From: JADHLJ01 sp038118725
Lineage (GTDB): Bacteria > Pseudomonadota > Alphaproteobacteria > Thalassobaculales > Thalassobaculaceae
NCBI GenBank assembly: GCA_038118725.1
Contig: JAYOIK010000022.1
Location: forward strand, 5,216-69,215
DNA: 64,000 nt
Reading direction: 5' to 3'
How positions within the stretch are numbered: position 1 is the stretch's first letter; each line of letters opens with the position of its first letter. This document shows, piece after piece, positions 7,527-15,782 of the stretch. The translations under genes were made by a program, and so were the position numbers. The notes beneath the pieces were generated by a model. It ran no database searches, had not been told where the DNA came from, and saw only the letters and a program-made list of their open reading frames with translations.

Positions 7527-10405
7527 CACTTGCCTCCCTTCGCGCCAAATCGAAGCACCCCGCCACCACGTGGGACCGTGGCGACCGGTTTCAGCGCGTC
7601 GAATTGTGGTTCGGACACCACGCCAGGCTTGTCGTCCGCGGCTTTCTCCACCTTCACCCGCAGGTCGAACCACGCCGCCTGGCCGGTTATCGGGTCGGCG
7701 TTCGCATAGCGATGGCCGCCGCCTTTCTCCGGGAGCAACTCCGAGATCACGTGGTTCAGCAGAAATCCCTTATTGGCTTCCGGCGCGTCGGTCGCGAGGT
7801 TCCAGGCGCCCTTGCGCTTGCCGATCGCGTTCCAGGTCCAGACCGTGTCCTCGTTCACGCCCTCCATCAGGCGGCACTGTACCTTGATGGTGCCCTGGTT
7901 CGAGGTGACCTGCACCCAATCGTCGTCGGCGATGCCGAGCTTCTCCGCTCGCGCCCGGCTGATATAGAGCCGGTTGTAGCCGTGAATCTGCCGCAGCCAG
8001 GCGTTTTGCGAGCCCCAGGAGTGATACATCGCCATCGGGCGCTGGGTGAGCGCGTGCATCGGAAAGGCGTCGGTATCGACCTCGGCTTCCTCAAAAGGCG
8101 TGTACCAGATCGGCAGCGGGTCGAAATAGGTCTTCACCCGATCGCGATGCTCGTCCGGCGGCTGAATATCACCATGGCCCTCGGCGGCGAGGCGGAACTT
8201 CTGCATCGCCTCCACATAGACCTGCAGGACGATCTGGTTCGGCGCGCCGATCAGACCCATGGCCGTGGCCTTGTCGAGATAGGCCTGGTTGGAGTGCTTG
8301 AAATAGCGCTCGGTGGGCTCGAACTCGTGGCGCCAGAAACATTGGTTCTCGACATATTGTTCGAGCTGTTTCGGGTTCACCGCGCCCTTGCCCTCTGACT
8401 TGCCGTCCTCGCCCCGGAAACCGGCCAGCGGTCCGACACCGGGCGCGCGCTCGTGATTGACGATATAATCCGGGTAGCCGCCCGGGAATTTCGCGCCGCC
8501 ATCCTCGTTGGTGAAAGCCGGCAGGCCGAGGCGTGTCCCGAGATCGATCAGTACGTCCTGAAACGGGCGTACATCGCGGTCCGGCGCCACGACGGGCTGG
8601 CGGATCGAGTCCGCCACGCCGTCGGCGTCACAGATCGGACGGTCCAGAAGCGAGATGCAGTCCCAGCGCTCCAGATAAGTCGTGTCCGGCAGGATCAGAT
8701 CCGCATAAGGGATGGTTTCCGAGAAGAACGCGTCTGAATAGATGATCCTCGGGATCTTGTACTCGCCCGTCGCCTCGTCCTTGTCGGTCAGCATGGCGAT
8801 CGTGTCGGGCACGTTCATCGACGAGTTCCAGCCCATGTTCGCCATGTACATGAACAAGGTGTCGATCGGATATGGATCGCCCTTGTGGGCGTTGCTGATC
8901 ACCAAGTGCATCAGGCCATGGGCCGACATCGGCGCTTCCCAGGAAAACGCCCGGTCGATTCGCGCGGGGGAGCCGTCCTCCTGGACCAACAGATCCTCGG
9001 GTCCGGTGGTGAAGCCGAGCGGCGGGCCGGGCATCGGGGTTTCGGGCTTGATCTGGTCGGGCTTGCCCGCGGGCTTGAGCGGTGGTGGCGCCGGCTTGGG
9101 AAAGGGCGGCTTGTAACGGAAACCGCCGGGGACATCGATGCTGCCGATCAGGATCTGCAAGAGATGCAAGGCCCGGCAGGTATGAAAGCCGTTGGAATGG
9201 GCGGAGATCCCGCGCATCGCGTGCATGGCGACCGGTCGACCGATCATCTTGTCATGCTTGCGTCCGGCCCAGTCCGTCCACTCCACGTCCAGCTCGATGC
9301 TTTCCTGGAACGCCACATGCGCTAGTTCGGCGGCCAGCCGCCTGATCACCTCGGCCTTGACGCCGCAGCGTTCGGCGACCGCGTCGGGGCTGTACTCGGC
9401 GTCCATGTAGCGCTCGGCCAACAGCTGGAACGCCGGGACCGCCTTGCGACCGTCCGGCAAGGTGAAGGTACCGACCATCGCCGGGGTGATCTCGCTCGCC
9501 GTCGCCGGAGCCACCGCGTCGGCGGTTTTGTTCCAGGAAAGCGGGCGGCCCTCGTCATCGCGGGCGAACAGACCATGATCCGCGGCGCCCTCGTCCTGGA
9601 TCACCAGCCAGGGCGCGTTGGTGTAGCGCACGAGATAGTCGAGATCGACCTGATCGGCATGTAGCAATTCATGGATGATCGCCATCACCAGCAAGCCGTC
9701 GGTGCCGGGCCGCACGCCGACCCACTCGTCGGCGATCGCCGAATAGCCGGTCTTGACCGGATTGACGGAGACGAACTTGGCGCCCCGGGTCTTGAGCTTG
9801 CCGAGGCCGATCTTGATCGGGTTGGAGTCGTGATCCTCGGCGACGCCGAACATCATGAAGTATTTGGTGTGCTCCCAATCCGGCTCACCGAACTCCCAGA
9901 ATGAACCGCCGATCGTGTACAGCCCCGCCGCCGCCATGTTGACCGAGCAGAAACCGCCATGGGCCGCGTGGTTGGGGGTACCGAACTGGCTGGCCCAAAA
10001 GCCTGTAAGGCCCTGGCTTTGATCGCGTCCGGTGAAAAACGCCAGCTTGCGCGGATCGGTTTCGCGGAGCGGCTTCAGCCAACTCACCGCGGTCTCCAAC
10101 GCCTCTTCCCATTCGATCTCCTCGAACTCGCCGGAACCGCGCGGGCCGACTCGCTTCAACGGCTTGGTCAGGCGCGCCGGGGAATAGTGCTGCATGATCC
10201 CCGCGGACCCCTTGGCGCAGAGCACCCCCCGGTTCACCGGGTGGTTCTTGTTGCCCTCGATATAGCGGACCTTGCCGTCCTTCATGTGAACCTTGATGCC
10301 GCAGCGGCAGGCGCACATGTAACAGGTCGTGTACTTGACCTCGTCGGAAACCGGCGGCGAGGTGTCGACGGTCTCGCGCACCGTCTCGAAGGGATTCAGG
10401 CTCAT
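7526..10405 (-). CDS. soeA: SoeA-like molybdopterin oxidoreductase, catalytic subunit
   Basis: Bis-MGD molybdoenzyme of about 959 residues, CISM/DMSO-reductase superfamily. The N-terminal [4Fe-4S] motif has C28, C31, C35 and C63 (CYMCACRCG and GVLCAKG). C153 in GGFCSVN is a candidate molybdenum ligand by position. There is no twin-arginine signal, which fits the cytoplasmic SoeABC sulfite dehydrogenase (sulfite to sulfate, electrons to quinone) and argues against periplasmic PhsA, PsrA or DmsA. The ATG at 10405 is chosen since homology begins there; the frame stays open about 34 codons upstream without recognisable sequence. A nearby TauE/SafE exporter, TIGR02186 protein and rhodanese support a sulfite role. 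Substrate remains inference. Confidence 0.85.
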   Translation of the reverse strand: MSLNPFETVRETVDTSPPVSDEVKYTTCYMCACRCGIKVHMKDGKVRYIEGNKNHPVNRGVLCAKGSAGIMQHYSPARLTKPLKRVGPRGSGEFEEIEWEEALETAVSWLKPLRETDPRKLAFFTGRDQSQGLTGFWASQFGTPNHAAHGGFCSVNMAAAGLYTIGGSFWEFGEPDWEHTKYFMMFGVAEDHDSNPIKIGLGKLKTRGAKFVSVNPVKTGYSAIADEWVGVRPGTDGLLVMAIIHELLHADQVDLDYLVRYTNAPWLVIQDEGAADHGLFARDDEGRPLSWNKTADAVAPATASEITPAMVGTFTLPDGRKAVPAFQLLAERYMDAEYSPDAVAERCGVKAEVIRRLAAELAHVAFQESIELDVEWTDWAGRKHDKMIGRPVAMHAMRGISAHSNGFHTCRALHLLQILIGSIDVPGGFRYKPPFPKPAPPPLKPAGKPDQIKPETPMPGPPLGFTTGPEDLLVQEDGSPARIDRAFSWEAPMSAHGLMHLVISNAHKGDPYPIDTLFMYMANMGWNSSMNVPDTIAMLTDKDEATGEYKIPRIIYSDAFFSETIPYADLILPDTTYLERWDCISLLDRPICDADGVADSIRQPVVAPDRDVRPFQDVLIDLGTRLGLPAFTNEDGGAKFPGGYPDYIVNHERAPGVGPLAGFRGEDGKSEGKGAVNPKQLEQYVENQCFWRHEFEPTERYFKHSNQAYLDKATAMGLIGAPNQIVLQVYVEAMQKFRLAAEGHGDIQPPDEHRDRVKTYFDPLPIWYTPFEEAEVDTDAFPMHALTQRPMAMYHSWGSQNAWLRQIHGYNRLYISRARAEKLGIADDDWVQVTSNQGTIKVQCRLMEGVNEDTVWTWNAIGKRKGAWNLATDAPEANKGFLLNHVISELLPEKGGGHRYANADPITGQAAWFDLRVKVEKAADDKPGVVSEPQFDALKPVATVPRGGGVLRFGAKGGK

Positions 10406-10611
10406 GGAATTTCCGCGATAGGGGCACCAAAAAATCTCAAGATCACTGTTGCCTGCTCGCGCTTGTCGGGTCAAGGGATCGGTGGGATTGATCCGCTGGC
10501 GGCTCAACGGTTTCGCCGGTCGTTGGTTTAGCGGCTCGTGGGGATTTCCAGCCCCGCCGTTTCATGTAGATTGTCGCGCGCGAGCCCCGCCCCTTTGATT
10601 GGAGATCCTTC

Positions 10612-11685
10612 ATGCGCCAATACCGTATCGCCGCCATCCCTGGAGACGGGATCGGAACCGAGGTTATCGAGGCCGGTGTCGAGGTTGTTCAGGCCCTGGC
10701 CAAGCGGGACGGTGGGTTCGAACTCGCGGTCGAGAACTTCGACTGGGGCACTGACTATTATCTCAAGCATGGCAGGATGATGCCGGAAGACGGGCTTGAC
10801 GCGTTGAAGCCGTTCGACGCGATCTATTTCGGCTCGGCGGGTGATCCGAGGGTGCCGGATCATATCTCGCTCTGGGGCCTGCGCTTGGCGATCTGTCAGC
10901 CCTTTGATCAATACGCCAATGTGCGGCCCTCGCGTCTGCTGCCGGGTATCGACGGGCCGCTAAAGGGGGTTCAGCCCGAGGATCTGGACTGGGTGATCGT
11001 GCGCGAGAACACCGAGGGAGAGTATGCCGGCGCCGGTGGGCGGGTGCATCGCGGCCATCCCGAGGAAGTCGGCATGGACGTGACGGTCTTCACCCGAACC
11101 GGCGTCGAGCGGATTCAGCGCTTTGCCCTGGAGCTCGCCCGCTCGCGTCCGGCCAAGCATCTGACCCTGGTCACCAAGTCCAACGCCCAACGCCACGGCA
11201 TGGTGATGTGGGATGACGTGTTCGAGGAAATCCGCGGCGACTATCCGGATCTGGAGATCGACAAGATGTTGGTCGACGCCATGACCACGCGGATGGTGCT
11301 GAACCCTAAATCGATAGACGTGGTGGTGGCGACCAATCTACACGCCGACGTCTTGAGCGATCTCGCGGCGGCGCTGAGCGGCAGCATGGGGATCGCGCCG
11401 ACGGGGAACCTCAACCCCGAGCGAAAGTATCCCTCGATGTTCGAGCCGATCCACGGCTCCGCCTTCGACATCATGGGCAAGGGGGTGGCCAATCCGATCG
11501 GTGCCTTTTGGTCGGCCTCGATGATGCTGGAGCATATCGGCGAGCCCAAGGCGGCGGCGGCGCTGATGGGCGCCATCGAGGCCTTCGCGGCGCGGGGCGA
11601 GCACATGCCCCGTGACCTCGGCGGCGAGGCCGGCACGCGCGAGGTCACGGACGCGATCATCGGCCTGATCGAGGGACGGAATTAG
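10612..11685 (+). CDS. ttuC: Tartrate dehydrogenase/decarboxylase or D-malate dehydrogenase
   Basis: Beta-decarboxylating dehydrogenase of the isocitrate/isopropylmalate family, 357 residues, normal family length. Characteristic segments are IPGDGIGTEV, FDAIYFGSAGDPRVPDHISLWG, VRENTEGEYAGAGGRV, and the substrate and metal region VDAMTTRMVLNP with NLHADVLSDL. The PDHISLW and FDQYANVRP pattern is that of the tartrate dehydrogenase/DmlA subgroup rather than LeuB. It oxidises tartrate or D-malate with NAD and Mn2+ to give pyruvate, oxaloglycolate or glycerate, depending on substrate. It is divergent from soeA across 206 bases and convergent with a stress protein gene. A clear link to the sulfur genes around it is not evident. 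Confidence 0.85.
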   Translation: MRQYRIAAIPGDGIGTEVIEAGVEVVQALAKRDGGFELAVENFDWGTDYYLKHGRMMPEDGLDALKPFDAIYFGSAGDPRVPDHISLWGLRLAICQPFDQYANVRPSRLLPGIDGPLKGVQPEDLDWVIVRENTEGEYAGAGGRVHRGHPEEVGMDVTVFTRTGVERIQRFALELARSRPAKHLTLVTKSNAQRHGMVMWDDVFEEIRGDYPDLEIDKMLVDAMTTRMVLNPKSIDVVVATNLHADVLSDLAAALSGSMGIAPTGNLNPERKYPSMFEPIHGSAFDIMGKGVANPIGAFWSASMMLEHIGEPKAAAALMGAIEAFAARGEHMPRDLGGEAGTREVTDAIIGLIEGRN

Positions 11686-11717
11686 CGATAGCGGGAGTGA
11701 TGTTGGCGTGTCGGCCT

Positions 11718-12230
11718 TTAGGCCAAAGCCTCGATCTGTTCCATGGTCAGGTTGCCGGGAACGATCGTGACGGGGATGCGTAGGCTGTTCGCGCCCTTGC
11801 CGGCGAGAAAGCTGATCAGTGGCCCCGGTCCGTCCTTGCTGGTTCCGGCCGCGAGCACCAGGATAGAGATCGTCGGCTCTTCCTCGACCAGCGCCACCAA
11901 CTCGTCGACGATCGGACCCACCCGGACGTAGAGCGCCGGAAGTTGCCCGGAAAGCTCGATAACCTCGCCCGCGAGGTCGGAGAGCAGTTGTTCGGCCTCC
12001 TGTCGCGCCTCGTCCTGCATCAATTGACCGACACCGGCCCAGTGATGAAAACCGCCCGCCGGCTCGATATCGCGGAACAAAGCCACGCGTCCACCGGTGC
12101 TCTTGGCCCTGAGCGCGGCGAAGCGCAGGGCGACCTTCATTTCCTCGGAATCATCCACCACCACCAGAAAAACGCGATGGTGCTCGGGAGCGGCTTGGCC
12201 AGCGGAGCCAGTGGATACGGTATCCAACAT
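11718..12230 (-). CDS. Universal stress protein, UspA family
   Basis: A 170-residue single-domain protein with the UspA Rossmann-like pattern: VFLVVVDDSEEMKVALRFAALRA at the start (quoted loosely; the key part is VVVDDSEE), a central VRVGPIVDELVALV, and a nucleotide-loop-like VLAAGTSKDGPGP near the end. It begins four bases after the stop of the TIGR02186 gene and is probably the last gene of a tauE-TIGR02186-usp operon. Such proteins bind ATP or other ligands in stress responses; the specific ligand cannot be inferred. Confidence 0.8.
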   Translation of the reverse strand: MLDTVSTGSAGQAAPEHHRVFLVVVDDSEEMKVALRFAALRAKSTGGRVALFRDIEPAGGFHHWAGVGQLMQDEARQEAEQLLSDLAGEVIELSGQLPALYVRVGPIVDELVALVEEEPTISILVLAAGTSKDGPGPLISFLAGKGANSLRIPVTIVPGNLTMEQIEALA

Positions 12231-12234
12231 CTAT

Positions 12235-12993
12235 CTAGACCTTACGAAAAATAACGCCGCCAAGCCAGCCCGCGAAGACCGCGACCACGATGGCGGCTAT
12301 TCCGTAAAGCGCCGATTGCTCGTGGGCGAAGTTATAGATCTCCGCGCCGACGCCTACTTTCTCGACCAACATCGGCGTGCTTACCGCCTGTATCGCCTCG
12401 CCGTCGCGGAACAGATAGACCACGGCGGTATAGCTTCCCGTGGCCATGTTCGAAGGGAAGTGGATCTGGGTGCGGAACAGGCGGTCGGAGACGATGGAGA
12501 TCTCCTCCGGCTCGACGCTGAACAGTCCGTTCTTTTGTTTATTGCGGATCAAGGCTTCGCGAAACCGCGCGAGATCGGCGGCCGGTCTGTCCTTGTCATC
12601 CTCGGCGACCGTGGCGGCGATATACTCGGCGCCGATCTGTTGTGTCTCGCGGATATCGGCGCTGGTGATCTCGGTGAGAGGTCGATTTGACGCGACCGCG
12701 TAGAAGTTCGGAACACCCTGGAATTCGACCGCGTCGGCGTTGACCCAGATTCCGGCGATCCGTTGCTTGTTGCGAACGGCCACGGTTTCCGGCGGGCCAG
12801 TGATAACCACCACCACGTCGCCTTCGCCATCCAGCGCGCCGAATAGGAGAACATCTGTTCCGGTGAAACCAGTGGTGATCGCCACGTGATGGCTGGAGAG
12901 ATCCGCGACCAATGCCTGACCGCGCGCGGCGGCGCTGGCGACTGTCACGAAGGCGGCGATCAGAAGCAGTAGGGTGGTTGGATTGTGCTTCAC
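12235..12993 (-). CDS. TIGR02186 (Alph_Pro_TM) membrane protein
   Basis: A 252-residue protein with an N-terminal signal peptide (hydrophobic run then ARGQA), a periplasmic beta-rich domain starting LVADLSSHHVAITTGFTGTD, and one transmembrane helix near the C-terminus (about 225-247) with a short cytoplasmic tail. This is the TIGR02186 family, typical of alphaproteobacteria and often next to a TauE/SafE exporter. It sits 10 bases after tauE and 4 bases before usp. The family function is not established; an accessory role in sulfite or other anion export is an inference from its fixed neighbourhood. Confidence 0.85.
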   Translation of the reverse strand: MKHNPTTLLLLIAAFVTVASAAARGQALVADLSSHHVAITTGFTGTDVLLFGALDGEGDVVVVITGPPETVAVRNKQRIAGIWVNADAVEFQGVPNFYAVASNRPLTEITSADIRETQQIGAEYIAATVAEDDKDRPAADLARFREALIRNKQKNGLFSVEPEEISIVSDRLFRTQIHFPSNMATGSYTAVVYLFRDGEAIQAVSTPMLVEKVGVGAEIYNFAHEQSALYGIAAIVVAVFAGWLGGVIFRKV

Positions 12994-13003
12994 GTCCCGC
13001 TCC

Positions 13004-13924
13004 TCAATGCGCGATCAGGGGAGCGATGGAGTAGAGATCCTCCGGCGTGACGATCAGGTCATAGCCGATCTTCGCGCAAACCCCGAGCACCATCAGCGCC
13101 AGTAGAATGCGCAACTGCTCGCCCTTGAGGCGCACGCTGTACTTGCTTCCGAACTGTGCCCCGATGACGGCGCCGATCAACAGCAGGATCGCCAACGGCA
13201 CGTCGACGGTCTGGGTCGTGACCGCCTGCAGGAAGGTCACGTTCGCGGTGACGAAAATGATCTGGAACAGCGACGTGCCGATCACAACGGATGTCGGCAT
13301 GCCCAGGAGATAAATCATCGCCGGCACCATGATGAACCCGCCGCCGACGCCCATTAGCGCCGATAGCACGCCCACCCCGGCACCCACCATCAGGGGTAGA
13401 AGCGCGCTGATATAGAGCTTGGAGCGGCGGAACCGCATCTTGAAGGGCAGGCCATGCAGCCAGTTGTGTTGATGCAGTTTGCCCCGGGTTGCGCTTACCG
13501 ACCTGGAACGCAGGATGGTGCGAGCGCTCTCGACGAACATCAGGCCGCCGATTATGCCGAGAAACACGACATAGCAAAGCTTGATGACCAGATCGATCTG
13601 GCCGAGGCCTTGCAGATACTTGAACAAGACGACGCCAAGGGATGAACCGACAAAGCCGCCCGCCAGCAGAACGCCGCCCATTTTGAAGTCCACGTTGCGT
13701 CGGCGCATATGGGCAATGACGCCGGAGACCGAACTGGCGACGATCTGGTTCGCCTCGGTGCCGACGGCGACCGGCGCCGGGACGCCAATGAAGATCAGCA
13801 ACGGCGTCATCAGAAACCCGCCACCCACGCCGAACAGCCCCGATAGAAAACCAATACCTCCGCCCATCGCCAGGATAAGGAAGATATTGACCGACATCTC
13901 GGCGATCGGCAGGTAGAAGTGCAT
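13004..13924 (-). CDS. TauE/SafE family anion exporter
   Basis: Polytopic membrane protein of 306 residues with eight or so predicted helices and the duplicated TauE/SafE motif: FLSGLFGVGGGFLMTPLLIF in the first half and SALMGVGGGFIMVPAMIYLL in the second, each with the glycine-rich GVGGGF core. The family exports sulfite, sulfoacetate or related organosulfur anions. It heads a three-gene operon with the TIGR02186 protein and a Usp. With soeABC nearby, the cell appears able either to oxidise sulfite or to expel it. The exact anion is unproven. Confidence 0.85.
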   Translation of the reverse strand: MHFYLPIAEMSVNIFLILAMGGGIGFLSGLFGVGGGFLMTPLLIFIGVPAPVAVGTEANQIVASSVSGVIAHMRRRNVDFKMGGVLLAGGFVGSSLGVVLFKYLQGLGQIDLVIKLCYVVFLGIIGGLMFVESARTILRSRSVSATRGKLHQHNWLHGLPFKMRFRRSKLYISALLPLMVGAGVGVLSALMGVGGGFIMVPAMIYLLGMPTSVVIGTSLFQIIFVTANVTFLQAVTTQTVDVPLAILLLIGAVIGAQFGSKYSVRLKGEQLRILLALMVLGVCAKIGYDLIVTPEDLYSIAPLIAH

Positions 13925-14053
13925 GAAACCTTGTCGGGCCGGTGAGACTCAGACGCATCCGCGTTTCGCTAGCCCACACGTGTAATCGGGCAAGTTTAGC
14001 GGATTCAAGGTGTTATCATACAGAACTTCGAGTCATGCCGCCATGGGTTGTTT

Positions 14054-14076
14054 AAAAAAATTACCGTGAATCACGC
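14054..14076 (-). terminator. Possible intrinsic terminator after rhodanese gene
   Basis: On the minus strand the rhodanese stop codon lies in CGTGATTCACG, a five-base-pair stem with a one-base loop. After four bases a run of seven T follows. The stem is short, so termination would be weak. Confidence 0.35.
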
Positions 14077-14409
14077 ATTTCCGGGTTGAATATTTCCTCC
14101 CTCGGCGTGCCAGGCCAAAATTCCTCCCTCCAGGCGAAAGATCGGCCCGGCGAAACCGGTTGCGCGCATGATCTCCGTCGCCATGCCACAGCGCACGCCG
14201 CTCTTGCAGTGAAACACCAGTTTTCTGGGGGAGCTGGTGTCGATGGCGCCGGGGTCGAAGGTCGAGAGCGGCACCAGTGTCGAGCCGGGAATGCGCGCGG
14301 CTTCGAACTCAAGTGCCTCGCGTACATCGTAAAGATCCGCCTCGCCGGCTTGGAGCCATGCGGCGAGGGTTTCCGCGTTGATCATCGTGGTTTGATTTTG
14401 TTCAGTCAT
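14071..14409 (-). CDS. Single-domain rhodanese-like sulfurtransferase
   Basis: A 112-residue rhodanese domain. The active-site loop is HCKSGVRC with the persulfide cysteine at about residue 68, and DVREALEFEAARIPG near 28-42 is the usual CH2A/CH2B region. A second cysteine (74) ends the loop where many homologues have Ser or Thr. The start overlaps the stop of the upstream ABC ATPase by four bases (ATGA), so the two are co-translated. It has no signal peptide and is predicted cytoplasmic, where it could transfer sulfane sulfur to thiols or to sulfite or cyanide. The setting beside soeABC and tauE suggests sulfur handling; the donor and acceptor are unknown. Confidence 0.88.
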   Translation of the reverse strand: MTEQNQTTMINAETLAAWLQAGEADLYDVREALEFEAARIPGSTLVPLSTFDPGAIDTSSPRKLVFHCKSGVRCGMATEIMRATGFAGPIFRLEGGILAWHAEGGNIQPGNA

Positions 14410-15218
14410 GGTGTCCTCCGATTGTCGGCGCGCGCGGATGAGGGAGGCGTGGGGTCCATGCTCGCCAAGACCTCGGCGCGAAGAATTTCCGTGATCCTCG
14501 CCTTAAGCGATGAATGCGTGGGCTGGGTCGGTTGATCGGGGCGCCGCGGCCGTTCGAACGGCACCACCATCTCGTAAAGGATAACCCCGGGACGGGCCGA
14601 CATAACCAGGACTCGATCGGCCAGGTAGAGCGCTTCGTCGATATCATGGGTGACCAGCAAGACGGTGCGGTTCTCCGCGCGCCAAAGTTTCTCCAGCATT
14701 TCCTGCATGAGGCCGCGGGTCTGTTGGTCCAAGGCTCCGAACGGCTCGTCAAGCAAGAGCACCTCGGGACCGGGCGCCAAGGCCCTGGCCAAGGCGGCGC
14801 GCTGCTGCATGCCGCCGGACAGACTGGCGGGATACTGATCGGCGAATTCGGAAAGTCCCACCGCTTCGAGCAATCGGTCGATGACGGCGTCTCGGTCGGT
14901 GCTCGAACCAAGCGCGAAACCGATGTTTCGTCGGACCGAAAGCCACGGGAAAAGCGCGAATCGCTGAAAAACCATGCCGCATTCCGGCATCGGCGCCGTG
15001 ATCCGTCGATCATTGAGCGCAATGTGACCCTCGCTTGGCTGATCCAGCCCCGCGATCAGGCGAAGCAAGGTTGACTTCCCACAACCCGAGGGGCCGACAA
15101 TCGCCACGAACTCGCCGTCCGCGATGGTCAGCGACACTGGACCGAGCGCGTCGACGGCGCGGTTTCGACCTCGAGCGGGAAATCGCCGCCGAACCTCGCT
15201 TATCGAGAGTTTTGTCAC
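14406..15218 (-). CDS. SsuB/TauB/NrtD-type ABC transporter ATPase
   Basis: ATP-binding protein of about 270 residues with Walker A GPSGCGKST, Q-loop in GMVFQRFALFPWLS, signature LSGGMQQRAALARAL, Walker B VLLLDEPFGALD and H-loop VTHDIDEAL. The FPWLSVRRNI segment after the Q-loop is typical of the taurine/sulfonate/nitrate group. I chose the GTG at 15218, preceded by GAGG at good spacing; a TTG 18 codons upstream is possible. No permease or binding protein is next to it. The rhodanese follows by an ATGA overlap. Sulfonate, taurine or a related solute is the likely cargo by family, but without partners this is inference. Confidence 0.82.
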   Translation of the reverse strand: MTKLSISEVRRRFPARGRNRAVDALGPVSLTIADGEFVAIVGPSGCGKSTLLRLIAGLDQPSEGHIALNDRRITAPMPECGMVFQRFALFPWLSVRRNIGFALGSSTDRDAVIDRLLEAVGLSEFADQYPASLSGGMQQRAALARALAPGPEVLLLDEPFGALDQQTRGLMQEMLEKLWRAENRTVLLVTHDIDEALYLADRVLVMSARPGVILYEMVVPFERPRRPDQPTQPTHSSLKARITEILRAEVLASMDPTPPSSARADNRRTP

Positions 15219-15386
15219 GTCGCCTCGCTCAATATCCCACCATCGTCTAAACCTTTGGCTTCGGTTGGGCAATCATGTGTGAAAACCCGCTGCGTGATGG
15301 GCTGGGGTGGCGTAACATGACTGTCATGCCCATCTGGACGGGTGCGTTTTGTTTCGATGGAAAGCGAACGGCATTGCGGGGGAGCG

Positions 15387-15722
15387 ATGATCAAATCTCT
15401 CATGAGTCTCATCGGATTGGGGAGTAAGGAGAATCGCCGCAAATACGAGCGCTATCCGATTGTCGCGCCGCTAGAGGTGACCGTGGGTTACAAGAGTTTT
15501 CAATGCGAAGTGGAAAATGTATCCGCCGGAGGCCTGCGACTGTCGCCCGCCCTGGAAGCCGAGATAGGTGAAACCATCACGATTCTCCATCCGAAGTCCG
15601 AGTTAAGCTTGGAGGCGACCGTCGTCGGGGTGGACCCATCCGGTACCCGCGCGCAATTCAACTCCGACGAAGCGGGCACGGTCGTGTCCGTTTGGGTGCG
15701 GATGCTGCATGAGGGTGAGTAG
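15387..15722 (+). CDS. PilZ domain protein, single domain
   Basis: A 111-residue protein that is almost entirely a PilZ domain. Both c-di-GMP binding motifs are present: RxxxR at residues 18-22 (RKYER) and NxSxxG in NVSAGG. The ATG at 15387 has GGGGAG upstream and is preferred over an in-frame ATG 15 codons earlier. The gene stands alone, 60 bases before a glycosyltransferase gene of the same strand. A role as c-di-GMP receptor acting on motility or surface polysaccharide is likely from the family; the partner is unknown. Confidence 0.82.
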   Translation: MIKSLMSLIGLGSKENRRKYERYPIVAPLEVTVGYKSFQCEVENVSAGGLRLSPALEAEIGETITILHPKSELSLEATVVGVDPSGTRAQFNSDEAGTVVSVWVRMLHEGE

Positions 15723-15782
15723 CCCGCGCTGTAGTGGCGCGTGAACCTTTCGTAACCGAAACCGCCACCCTATAACGGCGCC

